The notes under the pieces were generated by a model. It was not told the DNA's origin. It saw nothing but the letters and a program-made list of their open reading frames with translations, and did not search any database. Below, in pieces: positions 1-9,882 of a stretch of 64,000 nucleotides of DNA; the stretch's first letter is position 1; the number at the start of each line of letters is the position of its first letter. This DNA comes from JADKAV01 sp963733395 (GTDB lineage: Bacteria > Actinomycetota > Actinomycetes > S36-B12 > UBA10799). The stretch is taken from assembly GCA_963733395.1 (NCBI GenBank), contig CAVTCZ010000019.1:186001-250000 (forward strand), in the 5' to 3' direction. The position numbers and the translations under genes were made by a program.

Positions 1-81
1 GAGGCGATCTTCGTGCAGGGGGCGTTCCTGTTGGCACTCGACAGCCACTACGCGTACCACCTCGACGTTCCGGGCGCCTGA
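1..81 (+). CDS. C-terminal end of an unidentified protein (partial)
   Basis: An open frame enters from the left edge and closes with TGA at 79-81. Only 26 residues are visible, ending in a Tyr/His-rich stretch followed by LDVPGA. That is too little to recognise a family. Codon use is typical for the window, with G or C in most third positions. It lies upstream of the amrS operon on the same strand, but about 200 bp and a palindromic repeat separate the two, so co-transcription is uncertain. Confidence 0.5.
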   Translation, partial: EAIFVQGAFLLALDSHYAYHLDVPGA

Positions 82-139
82 CCCTCGGCGTGGTGGCCCC
101 GGCCGCGACTGTGACGTTGTTGGGCCGGCGCCGCGCCGA

Positions 140-225
140 GTGGTGCGCGGTTGTCGGTTTCAGTGCCTGGAAACCAGCAACGCTGCACCACTCGCGGAGG
201 GTGGACCCGCAACAACGCAACACTC
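140..225. repeat. Diverged copy of the palindromic core of the 507/519-bp mobile element
   Basis: The segment is an imperfect hairpin: CGAGTGGTGC pairs with GCACCACTCG, and inside it GGTTTC pairs with GAAACC. A trailing half ends in GCAACACTCG. By eye it aligns over about 85 bp with the palindromic cores inside the elements at 9883-10389 and 60084-60602. The terminal inverted repeats of those elements are not visible here, so this is either a solo core or a decayed remnant. It lies just upstream of amrS. Confidence 0.55.
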
Positions 226-288
226 GGTTCGGGGTGGGGACACGGTCGGCACCTTGACATCGAGCAGCCCTGGTGGTGCCCTTGGAGT

Positions 289-1392
<1,104 letters not shown>

Positions 1393-1401
1393 CCTGGGTC
1401 C

Positions 1402-2727
1402 ATGTTCGTGCTGACTGCCGATCAGTACCAGCGGATGAGCGTAGCCGCTGCCGGCGGCCTGTACGCGAAGGGTCTGCGCGCGGGGGATCGCGTGGCGATC
1501 GTCACCCCGGAGCATCGGTTCCCGCCTGCGGAAGCCGCGTACCTGCAGGCCTGCGTCGTGGCGGTGGTCGGGGCGGCGTTGCGGACCGGACTGGTGCCCG
1601 TGCCCGTGAATCCGCTGCTGACGGCCGGAGAGCGCGCGCACATCGTCGACGACAGCGGCGCGGCGGCGGTGATTTCGGAATCCGCCGAACTGAGGCACCT
1701 GGTCGAGCACCCCACCGGGCCGGAGTTGTCCGACTGGCCGCTGGGGCGGCCCATGCACTACACCTCCGGGACGACGGGCAGGCCGAAGGGTGTCTACACA
1801 CAGGCCATCGGCGAAGAACTGACCCGAGCCTTGTGGCGCGACGAGTTGGACCAATGGGAGTTCACCGCCGATGACATCACCCTGGTCCACGGGCCGCTGT
1901 GCCATGCCGCGCCGCTGCGCTACGCGATGCTCGTGTTGCAGGTCGGCGGCACGGCCGTGCTGCCGGGAGGATTCGAGGCGCGGGCCATCGCGCGGGCACT
2001 GGCGCAATTGCGACCCACCCATGCGTTCCTGGTTCCCAGCCATCTGCAGCGGCTGTTCGAACTGGACCTGCCGGCGAGTCCCTATCGGCTGGTCACACAT
2101 GCCGGCGCCGCCTGCCCGCCGGCTCTCAAGCGCCGCCTGCACGAGTGGGCCGGTGCAGACAACGTCTGGGAGTTCTACGGCTCCACGGAGGGGCAGTTCA
2201 CCGTCTGCCCCGGAGTGGAATGGGAGCAGCGGCCGGGCACCGTCGGCCGGGCGCGCCCCGGCCGGGAGTTGCTGATCCGCGATGGCATCATCTGGTGCCG
2301 CACCCCGGCGTTCGCGCGGTTCAGCTACTGGAACGACGCGGCCAAGACCGCTGCCGCGTGGGACGGGGATGCCTTCTCGGTGGGCGACCTGGGTCGGCTC
2401 GACGACGGCTATCTGTACCTCGAGGGACGCCGGGAGGACCTCATCATCAGCGGCGGGGTGAACGTCTACCCGGCGGAGGTCGAGGCGGTGCTCGCGGAAT
2501 GCCCCGGCGTGCTGGAGGTGGCGGCATTCGGCCGCGACGACGACCGCTGGGGGCAACGCGTGTGCGTTGCGTACAGCGGCGAGGCGACCCCGGAACAGGT
2601 GCGGACCTGGGCCGGCGAGCGTCTGGCCGGCTACAAGCGGCCGAAGCAGATCGAGCGGCTCGATGCCCTGCCGCACAACGCGTCGGGCAAGGTCGAGCGG
2701 TTGACCCTGGCGAAGGGGGTTGCATGA
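1402..2727 (+). CDS. AMP-dependent acyl-CoA synthetase/ligase
   Basis: This is an adenylate-forming enzyme of 441 aa, somewhat shorter than the usual 500 or more. It shows the P-loop signature YTSGTTGRPKG at about residues 120-130, the YGSTEG motif, the hinge region GRREDLIISGGVNVYP and the C-terminal SGKVER with the predicted catalytic Lys. It should activate a carboxylic acid to an acyl-adenylate and then the CoA thioester. The chain length or substrate cannot be read from sequence. It lies between amrS and amrB, and its stop overlaps the amrB start (ATGATG). TAGCCT at 1390-1395, six bases before the ATG, suggests an additional leaderless promoter inside the operon. Confidence 0.85.
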   Translation: MFVLTADQYQRMSVAAAGGLYAKGLRAGDRVAIVTPEHRFPPAEAAYLQACVVAVVGAALRTGLVPVPVNPLLTAGERAHIVDDSGAAAVISESAELRHLVEHPTGPELSDWPLGRPMHYTSGTTGRPKGVYTQAIGEELTRALWRDELDQWEFTADDITLVHGPLCHAAPLRYAMLVLQVGGTAVLPGGFEARAIARALAQLRPTHAFLVPSHLQRLFELDLPASPYRLVTHAGAACPPALKRRLHEWAGADNVWEFYGSTEGQFTVCPGVEWEQRPGTVGRARPGRELLIRDGIIWCRTPAFARFSYWNDAAKTAAAWDGDAFSVGDLGRLDDGYLYLEGRREDLIISGGVNVYPAEVEAVLAECPGVLEVAAFGRDDDRWGQRVCVAYSGEATPEQVRTWAGERLAGYKRPKQIERLDALPHNASGKVERLTLAKGVA

Positions 2728-3491
2728 TGTCCATCCGGCAGCCGGCGGTGGCCGGTCAGTTCTACACGGGGGACCCGTACGAGTTGGCCCGGGAGGTGGA
2801 GCAGTACCTCGCGGCGGTCGTGGCCGGGCAGACCCAGCCGGCCGGCATCATCGTGCCGCACGCGGGCCACATCTACTCCGGGCCGGTGGCCGCCCACGCC
2901 TATGCGACCCTGCAGCGGACCAAGCGGGTGGTCCTGGCCGGCCCGGCACATTACGTGCCCGTCTGGGGCATGGCGGCGCCGGCGGCGTCCGTCTGGCGCA
3001 CTCCGCTCGGTGACATCGAGATCGATCAGGAGGCGATCGCCGCCACGGGTGTGCCGGTCGACGACTACCCGCATGCTCCGGAGCACAGCCTCGAGGTGCA
3101 ACTGCCCTTCCTGCAGGAACAACTCGAGCCGGGCTGGCGGCTGCTGCCGCTGCTGGTCGGCCAGGCCGACCCGGTCGAGGTCGCCGACGTCCTGGAGCCG
3201 TTCCTGGAGGACCCGGACAGCACGGTCGTACTCTCCACGGACCTGTCGCACTACCTGCCCTACCGCGAGGCGCGTGCCCGCGATGAGGCCACGGCTGCGC
3301 GGATCGTGGCGCGGGACTGGCAGCACATCGGCGACCGCGATGCCTGTGGCGCCTATCCGTTGCGCGGGCTGCTGCTGGCCGCCGAACGGTTGGACCTGCC
3401 GGTGCGGCTGCTGGATCTGCGCAACTCCGGCGACACCGCCGGGCCGCACGACCGTGTGGTGGGCTACGGCGCGTTCGCGGTGGGGCTGTGA
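2724..3491 (+). CDS. amrB: AmmeMemoRadiSam system protein AmrB (MEMO1 family)
   Basis: The 255-aa protein belongs to the MEMO1/LigB-like fold. Family hallmarks are RQPAVAGQFYTGDP at the N-terminus, IIVPHAGHIYSG, the HAPEHSLEVQLPFLQ block and STDLSHYLPY. The conserved His residues at the putative active site are present, but no reaction is established for bacterial members. Its start overlaps the preceding synthetase stop, and two adjacent ATG codons (2724, 2727) are possible. Its TGA overlaps the amrA ATG by one base, so the three genes are probably translationally coupled. Confidence 0.9.
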   Translation: MMSIRQPAVAGQFYTGDPYELAREVEQYLAAVVAGQTQPAGIIVPHAGHIYSGPVAAHAYATLQRTKRVVLAGPAHYVPVWGMAAPAASVWRTPLGDIEIDQEAIAATGVPVDDYPHAPEHSLEVQLPFLQEQLEPGWRLLPLLVGQADPVEVADVLEPFLEDPDSTVVLSTDLSHYLPYREARARDEATAARIVARDWQHIGDRDACGAYPLRGLLLAAERLDLPVRLLDLRNSGDTAGPHDRVVGYGAFAVGL

Positions 3492-4039
3492 TGTTCACCG
3501 ACGAGCAGAAGGCGCAGATGCTGGATCTCGCGATCGGGGCGATCGCCGATGCGCTGACCTCCGGCCGGGTACCGGTGGTTGAGCCGCGCCAGTTGCCCGC
3601 GTTTCTGCGTGACCCCGGTTGTTCGTTCGTCACGCTGCGCCGCGACGGCGAACTGTTGGGCTGCATCGGTGCGTTGCAGCCCTACCAGCCCCTCGGCCAG
3701 GACATCGCCGAACACGCGGTCGCGGCCGCGTTCGACGATCCGCGGTTCGAACCGCTGAACGACCTGCGCGGCGTGCACGTGGAGGTGTCGGTGCTGGGGC
3801 CGCTGACGGAGTTCCCGGCCGATTCCTACGAGGACGTCGTGACCCGGCTGCCGCACGTCGGAGCCGTCGTGGCAGCTGCCGGGAGGCGGGGGACCTTCCT
3901 GCCGGCCGTCTGGGAGCAGTTGCCCACCAAGGAACTGTTCGTGTCCGGACTCTGGCGCAAGGCGGGACTGCGTCCGGGTCATTGGCCCGCGCAGGTCTGG
4001 ACCTACGACGTCGAGGAGTTCGGTCGCACGGTCTCGTAG
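3491..4039 (+). CDS. amrA: AmmeMemoRadiSam system protein AmrA (AMMECR1 domain)
   Basis: This is a 182-aa AMMECR1-domain protein. The family-defining LLGCIGAL motif follows a segment reading FVTLRRDGE, and the C-terminus has WPAQVWTYDVEEF. The human homologue is linked to a developmental syndrome, but the biochemical role is unknown. It starts at ATG 3491, overlapping the amrB stop by one base, and is the last gene of the operon. Its final 37 bp overlap the 3' end of the convergent SDR gene, which is unusual and leaves no room for a terminator between them. Confidence 0.9.
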   Translation: MFTDEQKAQMLDLAIGAIADALTSGRVPVVEPRQLPAFLRDPGCSFVTLRRDGELLGCIGALQPYQPLGQDIAEHAVAAAFDDPRFEPLNDLRGVHVEVSVLGPLTEFPADSYEDVVTRLPHVGAVVAAAGRRGTFLPAVWEQLPTKELFVSGLWRKAGLRPGHWPAQVWTYDVEEFGRTVS

Positions 4040-4935
4040 TGGACTCCGGTCAACTCCTCCGACAGGTCCCACAGCCGTTCGGCGGTCTGCTCATCCTTGG
4101 CCGCCGCCGACCGGTCCACGCGGGTCGGGGCGCCGCGTGACTCGAAGAGCCGGTCCGGTCCGAAGTACTCGCCGCCCTGCACGCCGGGCATGGATGCGGC
4201 GTACAGCTGCGGCCGGGCGCCGGACTGCGCTGACTGGCCGACCACCGCGTTCATCAGCCGGGTGAGCTGCTTGCCGATCGCGTTGTGCGCCATGGCCGGT
4301 CCTGCGAACTGCAGGTTCGTGGCGGCATAGCCGGGGTGGGCCGCCACGCTCTTCAAGGTCCAGCCTGCGGCGCGCGCCCGGCGGTCGAGTTCGGCCATGA
4401 ACAGCAGGTTCGCCAACTTGCTCTGCCCGTACGCCGACCAGGAGGAGTACTTGCGGTGTTCGTAGTTGAGGTCGTCCAGGTCGATCGTGCCCATGCGATG
4501 CGCCCCACTGGACACCGTGACCACACGGGCATCGCCGTCGGTGACGGGCATGCGCGGCAGCAGCAGCCCGGTGAGGGCGAAGTGACCGAGGTGGTTGGTT
4601 CCGATCTGCGTCTCGAAGCCCTCCGCGGTGCGTCCCAGTGGCGGCGCCATGACGCCGGCATTGTTGATGAGGACGTCCAGTCGGTCGACGGGCAACGACT
4701 CTGCCGCCGCCCGCACGCTGTCGAGATCCGCGAGGTCCACCGGCAACGCCAGCGTCTCCTGCGGGATCTGGAGTTGCGCCTGCGACAGCTTGGCCGGTGA
4801 GCGCCCGGCCAGGACCACGTCCCCGCCCGCCCCGGCCAATGCCTTGGCCGTCTCGAAGCCGAGGCCCGAGTTGGCCCCCGTGACGAGGAAGGTGCGGCCC
4901 GTGAGGTCGGGTATGTCAGAAAGGTTCCAGCCCAT
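4003..4935 (-). CDS. Short-chain dehydrogenase/reductase (retinol dehydrogenase-like)
   Basis: The 310-aa Rossmann oxidoreductase has TGANSGLG at residues 19-26 (dinucleotide binding), the NNAGVMAPP motif, and a catalytic SAYGQSK (YxxxK). The overall layout matches the SDR subgroup annotated as retinol dehydrogenase or WW-domain oxidoreductase-like. The physiological substrate is unknown. The start is set at ATG 4935 because TAACGT lies exactly seven bases upstream, matching the leaderless pattern seen across the window. An in-frame GTG three codons earlier is less likely. The 3' end overlaps amrA convergently. Confidence 0.85.
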   Translation of the reverse strand: MGWNLSDIPDLTGRTFLVTGANSGLGFETAKALAGAGGDVVLAGRSPAKLSQAQLQIPQETLALPVDLADLDSVRAAAESLPVDRLDVLINNAGVMAPPLGRTAEGFETQIGTNHLGHFALTGLLLPRMPVTDGDARVVTVSSGAHRMGTIDLDDLNYEHRKYSSWSAYGQSKLANLLFMAELDRRARAAGWTLKSVAAHPGYAATNLQFAGPAMAHNAIGKQLTRLMNAVVGQSAQSGARPQLYAASMPGVQGGEYFGPDRLFESRGAPTRVDRSAAAKDEQTAERLWDLSEELTGVHYETVRPNSSTS

Positions 4936-5293
4936 GGCCTCCACGTTACGGGCGCCCGCCGATCCTGCACGGGCAGGGACGGCCGCCGACCGTGGCCGTT
5001 CGCTGTCGGCGCAGTCTGGCTCCTCGCCGACTCCACAATCGCTTCAGGTGGTGGGGGTGGGACGCGTCGTGGTTCCCGGCCCCGAGGATGGCCAGGCGTT
5101 CGCGGCAGCAGTAGCTGCGGGCCCGGCGCCCGGCGCTACTTGTGAGTCAAGAGCACATCCGTGAGGAAGATCGGCTGACTTTGCCTCACGGGTGCGCTTC
5201 TGACTCACGCCTGCGGATTCCGCAGCGAGCGACCGGAAGACCCGGCACAGTGCGGCGGCGGTGGCAGGGGAAGGCCCCGGAGGGGAAACCGCG
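4936..5293. other. Gene-free interval holding a D-family palindrome
   Basis: There is no convincing gene in these 358 bp. The only structure seen is the D-family hairpin at 5141-5209, described separately. The rest has no recognisable promoter beyond the TAACGT hexamer of the SDR gene at 4943-4948. Confidence 0.5.
5141..5209. repeat. D-family palindromic intergenic repeat, copy 1
   Basis: This is a 69-bp imperfect inverted repeat. The outer arms are GTGAGTCA and TGACTCAC, the inner arms TCCGTGAGG and CCTCACGGG, and a short loop separates them. Outer words, inner words and spacing recur at 25444-25514 and 43137-43207, and an interrupted version occurs at 60073-60650. All copies are intergenic. 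Confidence 0.75.
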
Positions 5294-6504
5294 TCAGGCC
5301 AGCTGGCGCCGGACCCGCTGCGCAGCCCGCCGGCCACTGACCAGGGCCCCCTGGATCGAGGGGGTGTCGCGGTGGTCACCGGCGACGATGATCCCGTCGA
5401 AGTCCTGCCGCCCGCGAACCGAGAAGGGCGGCACAGCGGCGGGCAGTGCCTCGGCGATGGGGTAGTGCCCGATCAGCTCCCAATCGGCAGTCGGCACACC
5501 GTACAAGTCCGCGAGGTGGCGCCGGACCGAGGCGAGGTCGGCATCGGGCAATCCCACGGCGGTGGCCTGCACCAGGTGTCTGCCCGCTGGCGCATACTCC
5601 GGGGCGGCGTAACTCATCACCATTGTGTTCGTCACCGGGCCGCCGCCGTCGGCTTCCAGCACCAGTACCGCCTTGCCGCCGTACAGGTCGTGCTCCTCGA
5701 TGCTGAAGTACCACGTGGTCAGCGCCCGCATCTTCGGAGTCGGCACCCCCGGGACCAACCGCGCGGCCGTGCTGGGGTCGGCGGCCACGATCACCGCGTC
5801 GCAGTCGATGGCGCCCGCGGCCGTCTCCACCCGGTTGGCCGTCACGGACTCGGCCCGGATCGCCGCGGTGGATGCGGCTGCGCAGCCCGTGCGCGAGTTG
5901 GTCGGGGATGGCCTGCATGCCGGCGGCCGGAACCGCAGGTGTCCCCCGCACCAGCGATCGCAGCACGAGGTCGGTGAATCGCCGACTGGTCTCCATCTCG
6001 GGGTCGGCGAGCACGCCGGCCAGGAACGGCTGCAGGAGCAGGTGCATCGGCTTGCCCCGCAGGTGGGTGCGTGCGAACGCCTCCCGCGTGCTCATGTCGG
6101 GCCGCTGCTGCAGTTCCTCGGGGTCGGTGACCGCGCAGCCCGTCAGGTAGCGCATCGTCTGGACAGTGCCGGTCACGCCGAGCGGGACACGCATGTTGCG
6201 CAGGCTGGACCGGGTTGCCCGGCGCGGATCCACGAGCCACCGCGGACCGTCGTCGGTGCGCAGGACCGCGCCTGGGAAGAAGGACCGGAGGTCCAGGGCG
6301 TCGTAGTCGAGTGCGAGGGCGCCCTCCGGGTAGGCGGGGTTGTACAACTGGAAGCCGTGGTCGAGCCGGAACCCGTCGACCTGGTCGGTCTGGATGCGCC
6401 CCCCGACCCGCTCGTCGGCCTCGAGCGACGAGCACGTCCAGCCCCGCCTCCGCCAGGTGGTGGGCGGCGTTCAGCCCGGCGATGCCAGCGCCCACCACGA
6501 CCAC
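5294..6504 (-). CDS. FAD-dependent amine oxidase-like oxidoreductase (two frameshifts)
   Basis: The N-terminus has the FAD/NAD Rossmann motif VVVGAGIAGLNAAHHL. Later segments resemble the protoporphyrinogen oxidase/phytoene desaturase-like amine oxidase group (GFQLYNPAYPEG, PFLAGVLADPEMETS). The C-terminus IIVAGDHRDTPSIQGALVSG is the second FAD-binding motif. The protein needs two frame changes: an apparent one-base insertion near 6419-6430, after DVLV, and another near 5861-5873, after RSRIH. All three pieces are collinear and conserved, so sequencing error is more likely than decay. The start may lie further up at GTG 6547 if the GGGGG run near 6530 has one base too many. It is divergent from the MFS gene. 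Confidence 0.75.
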
Positions 6505-6585
6505 ATCTGCGCTGGAATGTGGGCGTCCCCCTCGGCCAGTTACTCACACCCCCATCCTGCCTCGCTGACGCGGAACAATGTGCCC

Positions 6586-7844
6586 ATGCCCTCCGCGTCG
6601 CGCCACTGGCTGCCGTTCCTCGCGCTGGAGTCGGCGACGGTTTTCAGCGGCACGGCCAATGGGATCTCCATGATCGCCTTCCCATGGCTGGTGCTCGAGT
6701 TGACCGGGTCGGCGAGTGCGGCGGGTGTGCTGGGCGCGATCACGGCCTTGCCGCTGCTGGTGTCCTTCCTGTTCGCCGGGGTGTTCGTGGACATCGTGGG
6801 CCGACGCCGGGTGGCGGTGGTCAGTGACCTGCTGTCCATGACGTCGGTGGCGTTGGTGCCGATCCTCGCGCCTCGTTCGATCTGAGGTTCTGGGCGCTGG
6901 CCGCTCTGGCCGTGCTCGGCGCGGTCTTCGACCCGGCGGGGATCAGCGCCCGGGAGTCGATGCTGCCCGAGGCCGCCGGTGCCGCCGGCCTGCGACTGGA
7001 GCGGGCCAACGGGATCCACGAGGCGGTATGGGGTGCGGCGTACCTGATCGGGCCGGGCATCGGGGGGCTGGCCATCGGGTTCTTCGGGGCGGCGGCGACC
7101 TTCTGGCTGTCGGCGGCGATGTTCGCTGTGGGTGCGGCGATCATGTTCGCCGTGCGCGTGCCCGGCGCCGGCCGGCCGCCTGTGCACGAGCGGCCGGCGG
7201 GGGTCTGGGCTTCCACAGTGGCGGGGGTCCGATTCGTGTGGAGCGATCGGGTGCTGCGCGCAGTCGGCCTGGTGAGCATGGTCATCGTCGGCTTCTGGCT
7301 GCCGATCGAGGGGGTCGTGCTGCCGGTGTACTTCGAAGGTCTGGGCAAACCGGAGCAGCTCGGGATCACGGTCATGGCGCTGTCCGGCGGCGGCATCGTG
7401 GGTGCTCTGCTGTACGGCGCGATCGGCCACAGATTCGGTCGGCGGCTGGCTTTCGTGGGTGCGATGACCGGTTCCGGGCTGGCGGTGCTGGGGATGGCCG
7501 CGCTGCCGGCATTCGTGGTGTTGCTGGTGTTCGCCGTGCTCGCCGGTCTCTGCTACGGCCCGGTGGGACCGGTGGTGAACCTCATGATCCAGCACCGGTC
7601 GCCGACCGCCATGCGCGGCCGCGTGGTGGGGCTGCTCACGTCGGCGGCGTACGTCGCCGGGCCGGTGGGTTACCTGATCAGCGGCCCGTTGGTGGAGTTC
7701 CTCGGCTTGCAGCAGGCTTTCCTGATCATGGCTGCCGGGGTGCTGGCGGTGGGCATCTGGTCGTGGTTCATGCCCTCACTGCGGCACATGGACGACACGG
7801 TCGGGCTTGCGGACGAAGATCACGGCCGCGAGCACTCCGGCTAG
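6586..7844 (+). CDS. MFS family transporter (one frameshift)
   Basis: This is a major facilitator protein of about 419 aa. The first piece (from ATG 6586) carries the early helices and the loop DIVGRRRVAVVSDLLS, a variant of the MFS motif A. The second piece (6912 onward in another frame) carries the remaining helices, with YGAIGHRFGRR as the repeated motif and a segment resembling the enterobactin-exporter/MFS_3 group. The break is at 6871: GCGCCTCG is read where GCGCCCTCG would keep frame into DLRFWAL. This suggests loss of one C in a homopolymer. The substrate is unknown. The 3' end overlaps the convergent rhomboid gene by 69 bp. Confidence 0.8.
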
Positions 7845-8348
7845 CGCGCCCATCAGGTGACCCAGCCAGGAGACCCCGGCGGAGACGCCGAACGGCAAGG
7901 CCCCCATCAGGATCCCGCCGTACACCAGGAGCACGCCGAGCGCGATGACCACGTCGAGCCAGTGGCGGGTGAGGATCCCGGCGGTGATCAGGAACGTCAG
8001 GAACCCGAACACCACGCCGCTGGCGCCGACCGTCAGCGTGTTGTCCGGACCGAACAACCACACCCCCAGTCCGCCACCGACGATGATCGTCAGGCAGATC
8101 GGCCAGAACCGCGCCGGGTAGCGCAACGCAACGATGGCGCCGAGTACCAGGAACGGCACGGTGTTGGCCATCAGGTGCGCGAAGTCGGCGTGCAGGAAGG
8201 GTGCGGCCACCACGCCGACCAGCCCGTCGGTCTCCCGGCTCTCGATGCCGTACTGATCTAGATCTGCTGGCAGCACGGCATCGACGATTTCCAGGACCCA
8301 CATGATCGCCACGAGCGCCAGCACGGGGATCAACGAACGCCAGTTCAT
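7776..8348 (-). CDS. Rhomboid family intramembrane serine protease
   Basis: This is a 190-aa membrane protein with six likely helices. The catalytic Ser lies in GASGVVFG and the partner His in GHLMGALAG, the canonical rhomboid dyad. An HADFAHLMANT segment matches the conserved His/Asn region of helix 2. The ATG overlaps the TGA of the upstream methyltransferase (ATGA), so translation is probably coupled. An upstream in-frame start at 8384 would lie wholly inside that gene and is rejected. Confidence 0.88.
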   Translation of the reverse strand: MNWRSLIPVLALVAIMWVLEIVDAVLPADLDQYGIESRETDGLVGVVAAPFLHADFAHLMANTVPFLVLGAIVALRYPARFWPICLTIIVGGGLGVWLFGPDNTLTVGASGVVFGFLTFLITAGILTRHWLDVVIALGVLLVYGGILMGALPFGVSAGVSWLGHLMGALAGVLAAVIFVRKPDRVVHVPQ

Positions 8349-9064
8349 GACTCCAGTGTGACCCGGGCGAGGAATCCCGACCACCCGCGCGGGAACGGCG
8401 CCTCGGGTGTGTAGTGGGCCAACGGGGTGACCTCGAAGCCGGCGCTGCGCAGTGCGGCCATCACCTCGAGCGGGTCGATGAGGTGCAGTTCATGCACCTC
8501 CACGTCTTCGCCGGTGGCATCGCTGACCCGGATTGTGCGCGTGAGGACCTGCCGGTCCCGATCGGTGGAGACGCTCACCTCCAGGCGGTAGTCCTGGCCG
8601 CTGTAGACCTGGGTGCGCGGTTCGGGGTCCGCGCGCATCGGTCCGGCGACGTCGATGAGCAACACCCCGCCGGGCCCCAGCAGTCGTCGGCACACCCGCA
8701 GCCAGTCGTACAGACCGGCAGTGCCTGCACGAGGGTCGGTTGCGTAGTTGACGACCTCGCCGACGGCCACGATCGCGCGGGCGGCGGGCAGGTCGCCGAT
8801 GTCGAAGGCCGAGCGCTGCTCGAACCGCGCAGCGGGGTGGCTGGTGCGGGCCAAGGCGACCATGTCCGGGCTGGCATCGATGCCGAGGTAGTCGAAGCCG
8901 GCAGCAGTCACCACGTCGGCCACGTCCCCGCCGCCACAACCCAGGTCGATCACCAGCCCGCCACCGTCGCCGAGTTCGGTCAACAGCCGCTGTCCGGCAG
9001 CGCGGGCGAACCCGGCGAAGTCCGCGGCATGGACCCGGGCCAGGCGGTAGCGGTAGTAGGTCAT
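8345..9064 (-). CDS. Class I SAM-dependent methyltransferase
   Basis: This is a 239-aa protein with motif I VIDLGCGGGDVAD near residues 38-50, then YLGIDASPDMVALAR (motif post-I) and LLGPGGVLLIDVAG (motif III region). It has the general features of Methyltransf_11/25 enzymes. The substrate is unknown. Its ATG overlaps the LysE stop (ATGA), and its own stop overlaps the rhomboid start, making a tight three-gene operon lysE-like, methyltransferase, rhomboid. Confidence 0.85.
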   Translation of the reverse strand: MTYYRYRLARVHAADFAGFARAAGQRLLTELGDGGGLVIDLGCGGGDVADVVTAAGFDYLGIDASPDMVALARTSHPAARFEQRSAFDIGDLPAARAIVAVGEVVNYATDPRAGTAGLYDWLRVCRRLLGPGGVLLIDVAGPMRADPEPRTQVYSGQDYRLEVSVSTDRDRQVLTRTIRVSDATGEDVEVHELHLIDPLEVMAALRSAGFEVTPLAHYTPEAPFPRGWSGFLARVTLES

Positions 9065-9681
9065 GCGTGGGAGGTCGCAATCACCGCGGCGCCGCCGGCG
9101 ACCAGTACCCCGCCTGACGTACGGGCAACCCGTCGGCGGGTCCTCGGACTCAGCATCGCCCCGCGGGCGCGGCCTGCCAGCCACGAGTACGCGAGTGCGT
9201 TGAGGCCACCCAGAGCCACGAACGTGAGGATCAGCGCCACCGCCTGCGGCAACCAGGGCGCTGCCGGATCGATGAACTGCGGTACGAAGGCCACGAAGAA
9301 GGCGATGCTCTTCGGGTTGGTCGCGGTCACTGCGAAACTCTCGCCGAAGACCCGCCGGGGGTCGGCTTCCACGGGCTCCCCAACCACCCATTGGCTGCCG
9401 CGCGAGCGCCACGTTCTGATCCCGAGCCACACCAGATACAGCCCGCCAACCACCCGCAGTGCCGTGAACAGCTGGGCCGAGGCCAGCAGGATTGCTCCGG
9501 CCCCGAGCATCGCCGCCGTCATGGCCACCAGGTCGCCGAGCACCACACCGCCGACAGTCGCCCGGCGCACCGCCGCCCCGTGGTTGAGCGAACGGGTCAC
9601 GACCAGCAGGATCGTCGGGCCGGGGATGGCGAGCACGACAACCGTGGTGAGCACATAGGCCAGGTAGCGGTCGGCGTCCAT
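9061..9681 (-). CDS. LysE/RhtB family amino-acid exporter
   Basis: This is a 206-aa polytopic protein. The LysE signatures are visible: VLAIPGPTILLVVTRSL in the first helix, YLVWLGIRTWRS after helix 3, and the NPKSIAFFVAFVPQF motif. The family exports basic or neutral amino acids or related metabolites. The exact substrate cannot be assigned. The promoter is probably the TACCCT at 9689-9694, seven bases before the ATG, with no Shine-Dalgarno, so the transcript is likely leaderless. Confidence 0.88.
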   Translation of the reverse strand: MDADRYLAYVLTTVVVLAIPGPTILLVVTRSLNHGAAVRRATVGGVVLGDLVAMTAAMLGAGAILLASAQLFTALRVVGGLYLVWLGIRTWRSRGSQWVVGEPVEADPRRVFGESFAVTATNPKSIAFFVAFVPQFIDPAAPWLPQAVALILTFVALGGLNALAYSWLAGRARGAMLSPRTRRRVARTSGGVLVAGGAAVIATSHA

Positions 9682-9882
9682 GCTCTCAAGGGTACGCGGC
9701 TGCTAGGACGACCTGGTGCGAAGTTGCGGCGTTGGTGAGGATGGCCCTGGCCCTGGCCCCCGGCCGCTCAGCACGCTTCGTGTGCGGCTCGCGCGGAGTG
9801 CTGAACGTATACGGCCACCGGACGTGGGCCGCGCCAGCGGATGGAAGCCACGACCTCGGGTGAGCCACGCGCCTCATTCAAG

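Noticed and set aside
151..288. N-terminal extension of amrS from 151
   Set aside because: The extra 46 residues translate the palindromic repeat at 140-225, have no similarity to the AmrS N-terminus and would be unusual for the family.
5294..6504. Calling the amine oxidase, MFS, lacZ, folP, nadB, pstB and other broken genes pseudogenes
   Set aside because: Flanking sequence is fully conserved in the shifted frame and several breaks are homopolymer changes, so sequencing error is favoured. They are listed as CDS with the break noted.
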